Virus record (IMG/VR): IMGVR_UViG_3300002835_000127
Coordinates: 1 to 64,000 of that record
Length of the DNA: 64,000 bases
Reading direction: 5' to 3' (one strand)
From: a virus
The notes beneath the pieces were generated by a model. It searched no databases. It saw only the letters and a list, made by a program, of their open reading frames with translations, and was not told the DNA's origin. The position numbers and the translations under genes were made by a program. Below are positions 37,489 through 44,530 of the stretch, piece by piece; the first letter of the stretch is position 1; each line of letters starts with the position of its first letter.

Positions 37489-38073
37489 TTATAAAGTGAT
37501 ATTAAATCCCTTTGGTTTGAAAAGATCCTCTGAATCTGGATTGTGTAGATCCTTTCCTAATACAAATTTAAAAAGCTTTAAAAATAAAGCTGGAATGAAA
37601 ACGTCCTTACATTTAACAACGTCATTAGCTGGGATGAAGACAAATTTAGAAAGAGCTTCTTGCTCAGTTCCGTCTGTAGGGGGTTCCTCTCTTTTCAAAT
37701 CGCTAACATCAACAGCAAAACAAGGCTGCTCGTGATCAACAAACTTAGATGATATTGCATTTCCTAGAAAATACCATCTATCGTTATCGCTTACCATATA
37801 CCCGGATTCCTCGTGTAGTTCTCTTTTAGCTGTTTCTAAAAAGTTAGGATCCTCGTCATCGCTAGATCCAGTGATAGGAGAGATTGAATATCCGCCTTCT
37901 CTAAAAACATTATACTCCTTCAAAACACCAATAAGTAGGGGAAGTCCCTCTTTATCAGCGATATAAGGGAGAATAACAACATTGGAGAAGTTAGGAACTA
38001 TTCCTACTTTACCATCTCTTTCTATCAGATTTAAGTATTCTGATGAAAACAATACTTTGTCATCATTCTTCAT
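37489..38073 (-). CDS. Nudix hydrolase
   Basis: A 194-residue protein with a Nudix box core RELHEESGY (about 84-92) preceded by GSSDDEDPNFLETAK. The first half of the box is lengthened compared with the consensus G-x5-E-x7-REUxEExGU, so spacing is unusual, but the catalytic R-E-L-x-E-E-x-G is intact. Nudix enzymes cleave nucleoside diphosphates linked to other groups; the beta-rich N-terminus (VVILPYIADKEGLPLLIGVL) and central sequence (GGYSISPITG) fit an ADP-ribose pyrophosphatase-like group. It overlaps the next upstream gene by 11 bases. Substrate unknown; NAD or ADP-ribose salvage or cap removal are options. Confidence 0.85.
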   Translation of the reverse strand: MKNDDKVLFSSEYLNLIERDGKVGIVPNFSNVVILPYIADKEGLPLLIGVLKEYNVFREGGYSISPITGSSDDEDPNFLETAKRELHEESGYMVSDNDRWYFLGNAISSKFVDHEQPCFAVDVSDLKREEPPTDGTEQEALSKFVFIPANDVVKCKDVFIPALFLKLFKFVLGKDLHNPDSEDLFKPKGFNITL

Positions 38074-38716
38074 TTTCTTCTCTTATCTTTTTATTTTTTA
38101 CAGTTTCCTTTTGTACGGCTGGTTTTTGATTTCCTGAGCCATAATAATTTTCTCTTATTGATTTCGAAAGAGTGTTTCTAATATCATCGATGTCTATACT
38201 ATCTATGATAAATTGCACAATTTCATTCTCAGCATCGTCAAAGGAACTGGTTAGAACATTAAAAAGATCTTTGGATGGCAGAGGCACTTTAATCTTAAAC
38301 TCTATTTCAACCGGTTTCTTTTTTTGTCTAGCTAACAAATTATATATCGGAGATTGTGAAGCTTCATTTACAGCAGTTCCAGTATCACCAAATTTTATAG
38401 ACGAAACAGATGCCTGTGACTGTGGAGCTGGTGTAGGTGCAGGGCGGGGCTCAACTCTTTGAGCCGGGTACCACGTCATATATTCCTCGAGAATATTGTA
38501 GTTAATCCTAGAACCACCCTTAAAGTGTATATAAAATTGATCATCCTGCTGTGTAACAGTATCGAATGAGACAACATTCATTAAATTTTCACCTTTGATC
38601 CATTGAAAATCGTGATTAGTGTATCTATTGGTTAAAATCTCAACACTGATTTCTTCTCCGTTATCAGACATATTCCTTTTTTTTATTTTAAAAATATTTG
38701 CAATTCTCTCGAACAT
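38063..38716 (-). CDS. Unknown protein, 217 aa, with Pro/Ala linker
   Basis: It has a beta-rich N-terminal domain (WIKGENLMNVVSFDTVTQQD), a Pro/Ala/Gln linker (PRPAPTPAPQSQ at about 91-102), a helical domain (VPLPSKDLFNVLTSSF) and a charged C-terminus ending KKIREENEE. A second ATG at 38671 (MSDNGEE) has AAGGA eight bases upstream and may be the true start. The gene overlaps the Nudix gene. No family recognised. Confidence 0.55.
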   Translation of the reverse strand: MFERIANIFKIKKRNMSDNGEEISVEILTNRYTNHDFQWIKGENLMNVVSFDTVTQQDDQFYIHFKGGSRINYNILEEYMTWYPAQRVEPRPAPTPAPQSQASVSSIKFGDTGTAVNEASQSPIYNLLARQKKKPVEIEFKIKVPLPSKDLFNVLTSSFDDAENEIVQFIIDSIDIDDIRNTLSKSIRENYYGSGNQKPAVQKETVKNKKIREENEE

Positions 38717-38748
38717 CCAGTTCTTTTTATTTTATTCGAAAAATTCAC

Positions 38749-38883
38749 TTAGTTTCCCATGTTATAGAAGTAAATCCTAGTCATAATTTGATCACCAGAC
38801 ATTCCAAATTCGTAGATAAGGCTGCCATTTGGATTAGATATTTTTAAAATCTGGCCGTGGTTAATCGAATCTATTCTTTCCAT
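38749..38883 (-). CDS. Small protein, 44 aa
   Basis: A clean ATG-to-stop frame in the gap between the 217-residue and 329-residue genes: it starts MERIDSINHGQILKISNPNG and ends YFYNMGN. Sequence has a balanced hydrophobic/charged pattern with beta-like strands (GQILKISNPNGSLIYEFG). It fills a 203-base gap that would otherwise be unusually long for this genome, and no competing frame exists. No ribosome site stands out. Function unknown. Confidence 0.55.
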   Translation of the reverse strand: MERIDSINHGQILKISNPNGSLIYEFGMSGDQIMTRIYFYNMGN

Positions 38884-38919
38884 GATTAGATTCTAGAGAT
38901 AAAAATGGATAAGTTTCCT

Positions 38920-39909
38920 TTATTTTTTATTTGAAAAGTTCAAATAAATGTCAGACACCTCTTTTTCGGGCATAAATTCCTTAAGAAGATCCCCAACTTC
39001 ATTGATGTGATTAATATCTTTCTGGCCAGCCTTGTATGTTCTGGAGTCGTCCGAATATTGATAGTCCCAATCATGTGACTTTAGAAGCTCTGTGTAATAA
39101 TTAAGCAGGTCGTCTTTCTCTGCTTGCTTCTCTTTATTAAGAGATCTTAGTATCAGATACCTTAGATATGGATCATTTTCAACCTCTGTTATTCTAGCAC
39201 TTGCTTGATAATTTTTACCCCCTATGCTGAATATAAAGGAAGGCTGATTGGATCCCTTAGTGTAGCTGAATCTTATAGCAGGTCTTGTTTCTTTCTTAGA
39301 AGAATATATTTCAAAGTCACCAACAAGATCCTCCTTGGATCTTTTGTTTATTATAACATTCAGTCCATTCTCTGTTATACCCTCAAATTGGTAATCTGAA
39401 TTTCCTCTTTCTAGAGAAGCAATAGCGTCATTAAGGCCAACCTGATCTAGTATTAAATCTAGGTCATCCTTGGCCTGTTCCAAAATATCATCTATTCCCT
39501 TTCTCTTCTTTAATTCTTGCGAGTCCACGAAGTCATTCAGGAAATTTTCTAATTTTCTTCTGTTAGCTTCGTCCTTGAACCAGTAAGTGTAAGATGGTAT
39601 TTCAACAGAATAATAAGCACCAGAGCTAGAAACGTATTTCTTTTTGAAGCATGCTGAAGATGGAATCCATAAATACTCGGAGTGCTTACCGTCTGGCTTA
39701 ACATAAGCTAATGCAACAGCCTTTTCAGTTTTCTTAGCAATGTTTATATAGGATTCGTCCATTCGATCCCCGTTTAGAAGGGAATCGCACATTCTTATAT
39801 CATAGCCTCCGTCCCATCTTTCACTTATGTTATAAGAAGAAGATCCTCCTTTGAAACTGGGGGAAGACTCGTTTATGAATAAATTAAAATCCAGCAATCT
39901 GTTATTCAT
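38920..39909 (-). CDS. Putative head-packaged protein with N-terminal tag, 329 aa
   Basis: I take the ATG at 39909 (MNNRLLDFNLFINES) and not the TTG two codons upstream. The N-terminus has the tag seen in several genes here: DFNLF then I-N-E followed by Ser-Ser. The rest is mixed alpha/beta with an acidic helical centre (KKRKGIDDILEQAKDDLDLI) and ends DIYLNFSNKK. The start overlaps the end of the 145-residue gene. Function unknown; the tag suggests capsid targeting and cleavage after E14. Confidence 0.6.
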   Translation of the reverse strand: MNNRLLDFNLFINESSPSFKGGSSSYNISERWDGGYDIRMCDSLLNGDRMDESYINIAKKTEKAVALAYVKPDGKHSEYLWIPSSACFKKKYVSSSGAYYSVEIPSYTYWFKDEANRRKLENFLNDFVDSQELKKRKGIDDILEQAKDDLDLILDQVGLNDAIASLERGNSDYQFEGITENGLNVIINKRSKEDLVGDFEIYSSKKETRPAIRFSYTKGSNQPSFIFSIGGKNYQASARITEVENDPYLRYLILRSLNKEKQAEKDDLLNYYTELLKSHDWDYQYSDDSRTYKAGQKDINHINEVGDLLKEFMPEKEVSDIYLNFSNKK

Positions 39910-40339
39910 TTCCAAAAAATACCGTGATTATGAAATTGCTAACGTTTAAACTATTACCCATATTGATTTCTATTCTAGAAGGGTTAGTTGGAATTATGCT
40001 ATCCAATTCAATGGGTCTTATTCTTCCGTGCTCTATATTTTGTCCCGGAGCAATATCAAGATCAATCTCCTCGACATCATTTGGGTATTTGTCAACAGAA
40101 AAGACTAACTCTATCATATCCACTCTGAAAGATATTCCTTCTATTCCGGACTTAGTGGCTATAGTCTCTATAGAATATTCCACCGAGGCGTTCACGTCAG
40201 ATAGCTCCTTTAGTTCAACTGGAACATTTTCTAATGATATGTCAGTTTCTCCAAGAGTATGTATAAAAGAGTATTCACCTCTAGCATGTTTATCAGTCTT
40301 GGCAGCTGCAAAATGTTGATAGTCTTGTATTCTTCCCAT
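39902..40339 (-). CDS. Unknown protein, 145 aa
   Basis: Starts MGRIQDYQHFAAAKTDKHAR. The rest is mostly beta-strand sequence (VEYSIETIATKSGIEGISFR), ending FIITVFFGNE. A GATATATA box lies 14 bases upstream of the ATG, and the gene overlaps the start of the head-tagged 329-residue protein. It resembles a small structural or decoration-type beta protein by composition only. Confidence 0.55.
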   Translation of the reverse strand: MGRIQDYQHFAAAKTDKHARGEYSFIHTLGETDISLENVPVELKELSDVNASVEYSIETIATKSGIEGISFRVDMIELVFSVDKYPNDVEEIDLDIAPGQNIEHGRIRPIELDSIIPTNPSRIEINMGNSLNVSNFIITVFFGNE

Positions 40340-40353
40340 AATTTAATCAATTC

Positions 40354-40361
40354 TATATATC
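40354..40361 (-). promoter_or_regulatory. GATATATA late-promoter-like box (leftward)
   Basis: On the minus strand AAGATATATAGAATTG lies 14 bases upstream of the ATG at 40339, in the 76-base divergent gap. Confidence 0.55.
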
Positions 40362-40382
40362 TTCCTGAGATTTTTTTGTAAC

Positions 40383-40390
40383 CATATATA
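40383..40390 (+). promoter_or_regulatory. CATATATA promoter-like box (rightward)
   Basis: On the plus strand ACCATATATAAGATAAC lies 25 bases upstream of the ATG at 40416. It differs from the shared GATATATA box by one base and would make the gap a divergent promoter pair. Confidence 0.4.
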
Positions 40391-40415
40391 AGATAACAGG
40401 TATAATAAAAAAGAC

Positions 40416-41150
40416 ATGGAGAAGTTGAACCCAATATGGTTTTTGGAAAGTCCTCTTGACATAGAGCACAAAAGCTATGTGCTTTTAGATTTTTTAAAGA
40501 ATAAAAGTCAAAATCTAGACGGTCCCTCGGTACTGAGCAGTTTAAAAGAGATATCTACTCTTGTTAAAGCAATGAACTCCTTCAAAGAAAGAAGGAAAAT
40601 ACCTGAGTCTTTACTGGCTGGCTCGTCTAAAGAAGCCCTATCAGAATACAATAAAATAACGGGTCTTCCCAGAGAGAATGAAGTTCTAAAAGAGATAGAC
40701 GAGGTTATATCATCTTCTTTAGAGATATTATACGAATTCTCGGAGATATGCTTAGAGATCATTAAAGAGGAAGAGGAAAAGATCAAGATATTCAAGCTGG
40801 AATCTAAATACGATAGAATTTCAGGGCTTTCTGAATCCGGTGTTCTACTAATAAGAAATATGGTAACAGAAAGGTTGATTCCATATTATTGGAGGGAAAC
40901 AATAATGAATACAGGGGGAAGTAAAAAGGATGTGATAGTAATGAAAAAAATATCCTTAAACAATAAGAAATTCTCACTATCGTACGAGCACATCTACCAC
41001 GAGATCTTATCGGAAATGGGCGCTGATAAAAATTTCACTCCAGCTTTCTACGTTGTTGAGATATACGAAAACTTTTCAGAAAAATCAGACATTCTGAAAT
41101 TAGCGAAAGATAAATTCATAGAGACGCTATCTAAGAGAAGAAAGCAATAA
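40416..41150 (+). CDS. Unknown helical protein, only plus-strand gene, 244 aa
   Basis: Starts MEKLNPIWFLESPLDIEHKS. Predicted mostly helical, Lys/Glu/Leu/Ser-rich, with a coiled-coil-like middle (EEEEKIKIFKLESKYD). The C-terminus is basic (KFIETLSKRRKQ). It is bounded by a divergent promoter gap and a convergent bidirectional terminator, so it is its own transcription unit. The content is similar to its neighbours in base composition, so recent transfer is not evident. No family recognised. The segment FLESP near the start resembles the (L/I)xE tag but lacks the rest of it. Confidence 0.65.
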   Translation: MEKLNPIWFLESPLDIEHKSYVLLDFLKNKSQNLDGPSVLSSLKEISTLVKAMNSFKERRKIPESLLAGSSKEALSEYNKITGLPRENEVLKEIDEVISSSLEILYEFSEICLEIIKEEEEKIKIFKLESKYDRISGLSESGVLLIRNMVTERLIPYYWRETIMNTGGSKKDVIVMKKISLNNKKFSLSYEHIYHEILSEMGADKNFTPAFYVVEIYENFSEKSDILKLAKDKFIETLSKRRKQ

Positions 41151-41189
41151 AAAAGCCCCGAGAAACTCGAGGCTTTTAAAAGTTTTTTT
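41151..41189. terminator. Bidirectional intrinsic terminator
   Basis: A 12-bp stem (41151-41162 with 41166-41177, one mismatch) with a three-base loop, flanked by T-runs in both directions: seven T residues at 41183-41189 on the plus strand and a run of T on the minus strand from the A-rich bases before the stem. It sits between convergent genes ending at 41150 and 41191. Confidence 0.85.
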
Positions 41190-41190
41190 A

Positions 41191-41760
41191 TTATCTTTTG
41201 GTAAAATCTGCCCTAGCTGGACCTATATTATTTTTCATTCTATATTCATTACCTCTCATAGCTTCGGCGAAAAATTCGAAAACTTCAGCAGCTTTTACAG
41301 GATCAATGTTCCTAAATCGTCTATCTAAAAGGTCGTTAATTATTCCCTTTAGATCCCCCTCTGGTGTAGAAAGATTCTCATCTACACGGGGCAAGTCATT
41401 TAATCTAGCAAGTGTAAAAGATCCCTTAGACTCAGAAACTTCAGATCCTACATCCTGAGCTCCCCCGCCTTGTCCTAACATTTCCATCGATCCCGCATGT
41501 ATAAAAGGCGCAACCTTACCGCTTTGAGGGTCTCTGAAAGAAATACCAGGATATCCTATCTTAGACTCCTTACCGAAAACTGAATCTGCATACCCAGCAT
41601 AATCATAAGCAGGTTCTCTTTTAATAGGGCTTAGTCCGGAAAGACCTGGATCCCCCTCCTGATTCTCAGGAGCTAGAGGTTTATAGTTATAGTCGTGAAC
41701 TTTTTTAAGGAACTGATCAAAATCAAGAACGTCCCTTTTTGCTACATCGTTTAGATTCAT
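41191..41760 (-). CDS. Unknown protein, 189 aa, N-terminal FDQF segment
   Basis: Starts MNLNDVAKRDVLDFDQFLKK, carrying a partial FxxF-type segment but no nearby (L/I)xE triplet. The middle is disordered and Gly/Pro/Ser/Glu-rich (PLAPENQEGDPGLSGLSP; GQGGGAQDVGSEVSESKG). The C-terminus is helical (AAEVFEFFAEAMRGNEYRMK). It is 15 bases after the 236-residue gene. A head-associated role is possible from neighbourhood; family unknown. Confidence 0.55.
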   Translation of the reverse strand: MNLNDVAKRDVLDFDQFLKKVHDYNYKPLAPENQEGDPGLSGLSPIKREPAYDYAGYADSVFGKESKIGYPGISFRDPQSGKVAPFIHAGSMEMLGQGGGAQDVGSEVSESKGSFTLARLNDLPRVDENLSTPEGDLKGIINDLLDRRFRNIDPVKAAEVFEFFAEAMRGNEYRMKNNIGPARADFTKR

Positions 41761-41775
41761 TTTCTTTCTTATATT

Positions 41776-42486
41776 TTAGAACGTGTCGGTCATTTTGCTA
41801 GGTCTTGATAAAGAACCAACTAATGTAGAAAACCAATTTGATTCACCACCAGTTTCAGCTTTAGCCTTTGCTTGAAGATCTTTAGCTCTCTTAATTGCCA
41901 AAGGACTCTGAGTAGCTAAAGCTTTACCTATTCCTTTGGATAGCTTCTCTTGTGTTGCAGGATCGAGAGTTGATGCATATTCACCTGCGCTGAATTCTAT
42001 ACCAGCTATGAAATTAAGAATACCGATTATCTTTTTTCTAAGCTCATCTTCACCAAGTGCCTCGAAAGATTCAACAATTGTTCTAGTTAAAAGTCCTCCC
42101 GGATCAAGACCAAAATTTTCAGCTAAGGGATTAAAGATTGTATCCAAACCTTTCCTTTTTACTGAATCAACTATCGCTTCAGCAAGATAAGGATTAAGGT
42201 AAGTCATATTCAACTTTTCACCACTTAATAGAGCAGGATAATCCTCCATTGGTATTGCCTCAACTACTTCCTGTATTAACATAGAAGCAGCGGTATCTGG
42301 CTTTATACCAAGTTTATTTAAGAGAAATTCTACAAGTTTTTGCTCAACTGCGGAACCTAATCCAGGACCAAAGAAATTAACTGCACCGGTTAATAAACTA
42401 CCAGCATCAAAATCAAATTCCAATAAGCTGTCTTTCTGTGATTTACCACTAGAGAAGGATTCAAAAGATTTAATGTGATTAGACAT
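41776..42486 (-). CDS. Putative head-packaged protein with N-terminal tag, 236 aa
   Basis: Starts MSNHIKSFESFSSGKSQKDS, then L-L-E at 21-23, matching the FxxF plus (L/I)xE pattern. It continues with a Gly-rich, amphipathic helical domain (GSLLTGAVNFFGPGLGSAVE), and a helical C-terminal part with Ala/Lys. A GATATATA box lies 19 bases upstream. Amphipathic, Gly-rich sequence would suit a membrane-contacting or scaffold-bound protein. Function unknown. Confidence 0.6.
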   Translation of the reverse strand: MSNHIKSFESFSSGKSQKDSLLEFDFDAGSLLTGAVNFFGPGLGSAVEQKLVEFLLNKLGIKPDTAASMLIQEVVEAIPMEDYPALLSGEKLNMTYLNPYLAEAIVDSVKRKGLDTIFNPLAENFGLDPGGLLTRTIVESFEALGEDELRKKIIGILNFIAGIEFSAGEYASTLDPATQEKLSKGIGKALATQSPLAIKRAKDLQAKAKAETGGESNWFSTLVGSLSRPSKMTDTF

Positions 42487-42505
42487 AAAATAAGTTATTT
42501 TAGTC

Positions 42506-42513
42506 TATATATC
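42506..42513 (-). promoter_or_regulatory. GATATATA late-promoter-like box
   Basis: On the minus strand GTGATATATAGACT lies 19 bases upstream of the ATG at 42486, after the asparagine synthetase gene. The same ten bases GTGATATATA plus GACT recur before the gene at 49010. Confidence 0.6.
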
Positions 42514-42522
42514 ACTGCTCCT

Positions 42523-43932
42523 TTACATTTCAGAAAGAAAAAGATCTATTGCCTTCTGTCTATATGCTATTTTATCTTCCTTGATCTGTGGGTTCTTTAG
42601 AGGTATTTTCTTTCTCCCCACTATCTCGGGTGGCAGGATGGGAGAAAAAGTATCTTTTAGTATCTTCTTATCCTTTCTCCACTCGAGAGGCAAATGTAGT
42701 GCAAATCTCACTATGTCAAGATTTAAAAATGGGGTTCTTAGCTCCAGTGTATGAGCCATGCTCATCTTGTCCAGCCGTGGCAGGTGATAATAAGAAAGTT
42801 CTTCAAAAACATCAGACTTTTGAGAATCAAATTCGTGTATTCTTGAATATCCACCAAACAATTCATCAGAGCCGTCGCCACTTATAACTATTCTGTATCC
42901 GGTCTGTTCTTTGACAGCTTTAAACAAATGATACTGTGGTATAACAGAACCAAGATCGACCGGTCCTTCGTTCCATATTTTATAGATTTCCTTATTTAAG
43001 GATTCGTCCATATCGTATGTTAGCTTATTGATCTTGATATCAAGGTGTTTAGCTAGAAGGTCGGCATATTCAGTTTCACCATTCTCTATTGTGAACCAGT
43101 TTATTCTATCAATAGATTCAGATTTCATTAATGCTGCGATAATAGAAGAATCGAGTCCGCCTGATATTAATGCGGATATTGGGTAATTCTTACTAAGTAA
43201 TCTATTCTTAACACTTTCCACCATTTTATCCCATAGCCAGTCCATGTGCTCCTCGTATGATTTACCTCGAAGCTCGTAAATAGGGGAGTCAAATCCCTCC
43301 CAGTATTTTTGATAAACCTGTTGGAACATAGGAGATACTATGTTAAAAGAATAGATGTTATTAGGAAGGATTCTTTTTATTTCCTTATAAGGCGTTCTAT
43401 TGTCAGTGTTATAACCCCACTTTCTAACGCTAGAAATATAAGTATCGTCTATGGAATATCCCTGGCGATGCACACCTTTTATCTCCGAGGATATCTCACC
43501 TTCTTTATTAACATATAGACATTTTTTACCCAATGGGTCAGTAAAGCAAATAACATCTCCTGTTTTTGAATCATATATGACAATAGCCCAAAAACCATCC
43601 CATGTTTGCATGTGTGGAAGAAAGAGAGCTGAAAACATTTCAACACCACCAAAACTATAGGAGCTAAAAAGATTGCAAAGATATTCTATATCAGAGGAAT
43701 ATGCGCTAGTATCATAGTTGAAAATCTCGCCATTAAAAAGCATATAAATACCATCTGATATTTGTTTTGGCTGATACCAATTATCGCCTTCCACTGTTTG
43801 GATAGGTAATCTATGGTGGCATAGCGTAACACCTTCTAATTTTTTATCGGTTCTTTCAATTCCTCTATGAGAGATAGAATTTAATATCTCCTCCGTTGAG
43901 TTAAATTCAGTTGCTAGTATTATTCCGCACAT
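42523..43932 (-). CDS. asnB: Asparagine synthetase B (glutamine-hydrolysing)
   Basis: A 469-residue two-domain enzyme. Residues 1-200 are a class II glutamine amidotransferase: catalytic Cys2 right after Met1, SHRGIERTD (21-29) and NGEIFNY (67-73). Residues 220-469 are the synthetase domain with the PP-loop SGGLDSS (257-263) and SGDGSDELFGGY (351-362). It makes Asn from Asp, Gln and ATP in the cytoplasm. The required Met-Cys start fixes the ATG at 43932, so the 26-base overlap with the upstream kinase is real. At 469 residues it is somewhat shorter than typical AsnB. A related amide-forming substrate cannot be excluded. Confidence 0.9.
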   Translation of the reverse strand: MCGIILATEFNSTEEILNSISHRGIERTDKKLEGVTLCHHRLPIQTVEGDNWYQPKQISDGIYMLFNGEIFNYDTSAYSSDIEYLCNLFSSYSFGGVEMFSALFLPHMQTWDGFWAIVIYDSKTGDVICFTDPLGKKCLYVNKEGEISSEIKGVHRQGYSIDDTYISSVRKWGYNTDNRTPYKEIKRILPNNIYSFNIVSPMFQQVYQKYWEGFDSPIYELRGKSYEEHMDWLWDKMVESVKNRLLSKNYPISALISGGLDSSIIAALMKSESIDRINWFTIENGETEYADLLAKHLDIKINKLTYDMDESLNKEIYKIWNEGPVDLGSVIPQYHLFKAVKEQTGYRIVISGDGSDELFGGYSRIHEFDSQKSDVFEELSYYHLPRLDKMSMAHTLELRTPFLNLDIVRFALHLPLEWRKDKKILKDTFSPILPPEIVGRKKIPLKNPQIKEDKIAYRQKAIDLFLSEM

Positions 43933-44482
43933 TCTTTATAATTTTTGCTAAATCGTGTATTGATTGTTCATTAAATTCATTTCTGAATCTTGTTACTTCT
44001 ATGTCAGTGTGATCAGAGGATATCTGATGAAGCATAAATTCATAAGCAAACTTCTCACTGTTTGTTTTCTCTATGTCATCCCACATGTCCTTATTTCTAT
44101 CGGATTGGTCTGGGTTGTCACCCTCTATATAGATGATGTGTATATCCCTCGTTAAACCACCTGAGTTTAAAAGCCCAAGATGTTTCCTTGCGGTAGATGG
44201 ATCTATTCTCTTCTCTAATAATCCCCAGGAAAGAACGGTAAGAAACCCACGGTCTATGATAACGTCTTCCGGTATGAATCCGTCCCTATTTAATTGCATT
44301 AGCATTAAATCCTTACCCATAGAAAAAGAGTGAGCAGATTCGCTTTCTTTGCTTTCCAGATTAAGCCCGTTAAAGTATTCTACAAAATCAAATTGGAATC
44401 TAGGTATGTACAGATCCTCTGATATTTGTTTACTAAGAAATGTTTTACCTGAATTTCTACAACCCTCAAATATGATAACCAT
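43907..44482 (-). CDS. P-loop kinase, thymidylate-kinase-like fold
   Basis: A 191-residue protein with Walker A GCRNSGKT (7-14), a DR pair at 77-78 (VIIDRGFLT) and helical C-terminus. This pattern fits deoxynucleoside or dNMP kinases of the thymidylate-kinase type, which use Asp-Arg for substrate phosphate binding. It overlaps the asnB gene by 26 bases, so the two are translationally coupled. The phosphate acceptor is unknown; a nucleotide or small metabolite is possible. Confidence 0.75.
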   Translation of the reverse strand: MVIIFEGCRNSGKTFLSKQISEDLYIPRFQFDFVEYFNGLNLESKESESAHSFSMGKDLMLMQLNRDGFIPEDVIIDRGFLTVLSWGLLEKRIDPSTARKHLGLLNSGGLTRDIHIIYIEGDNPDQSDRNKDMWDDIEKTNSEKFAYEFMLHQISSDHTDIEVTRFRNEFNEQSIHDLAKIIKNVRNNTSN

Positions 44483-44530
44483 GAAGATTATATCATCAAA
44501 ATGAGTTTTGTTTTCGTAAAATGATCGAAA

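Noticed and set aside
38341-38348. GATATATA 8-mer inside the 217-residue gene
   Set aside because: It lies in coding sequence (Ser-Pro-Ile-Tyr-Asn) and no gene starts just downstream, so it is chance background for the promoter motif.
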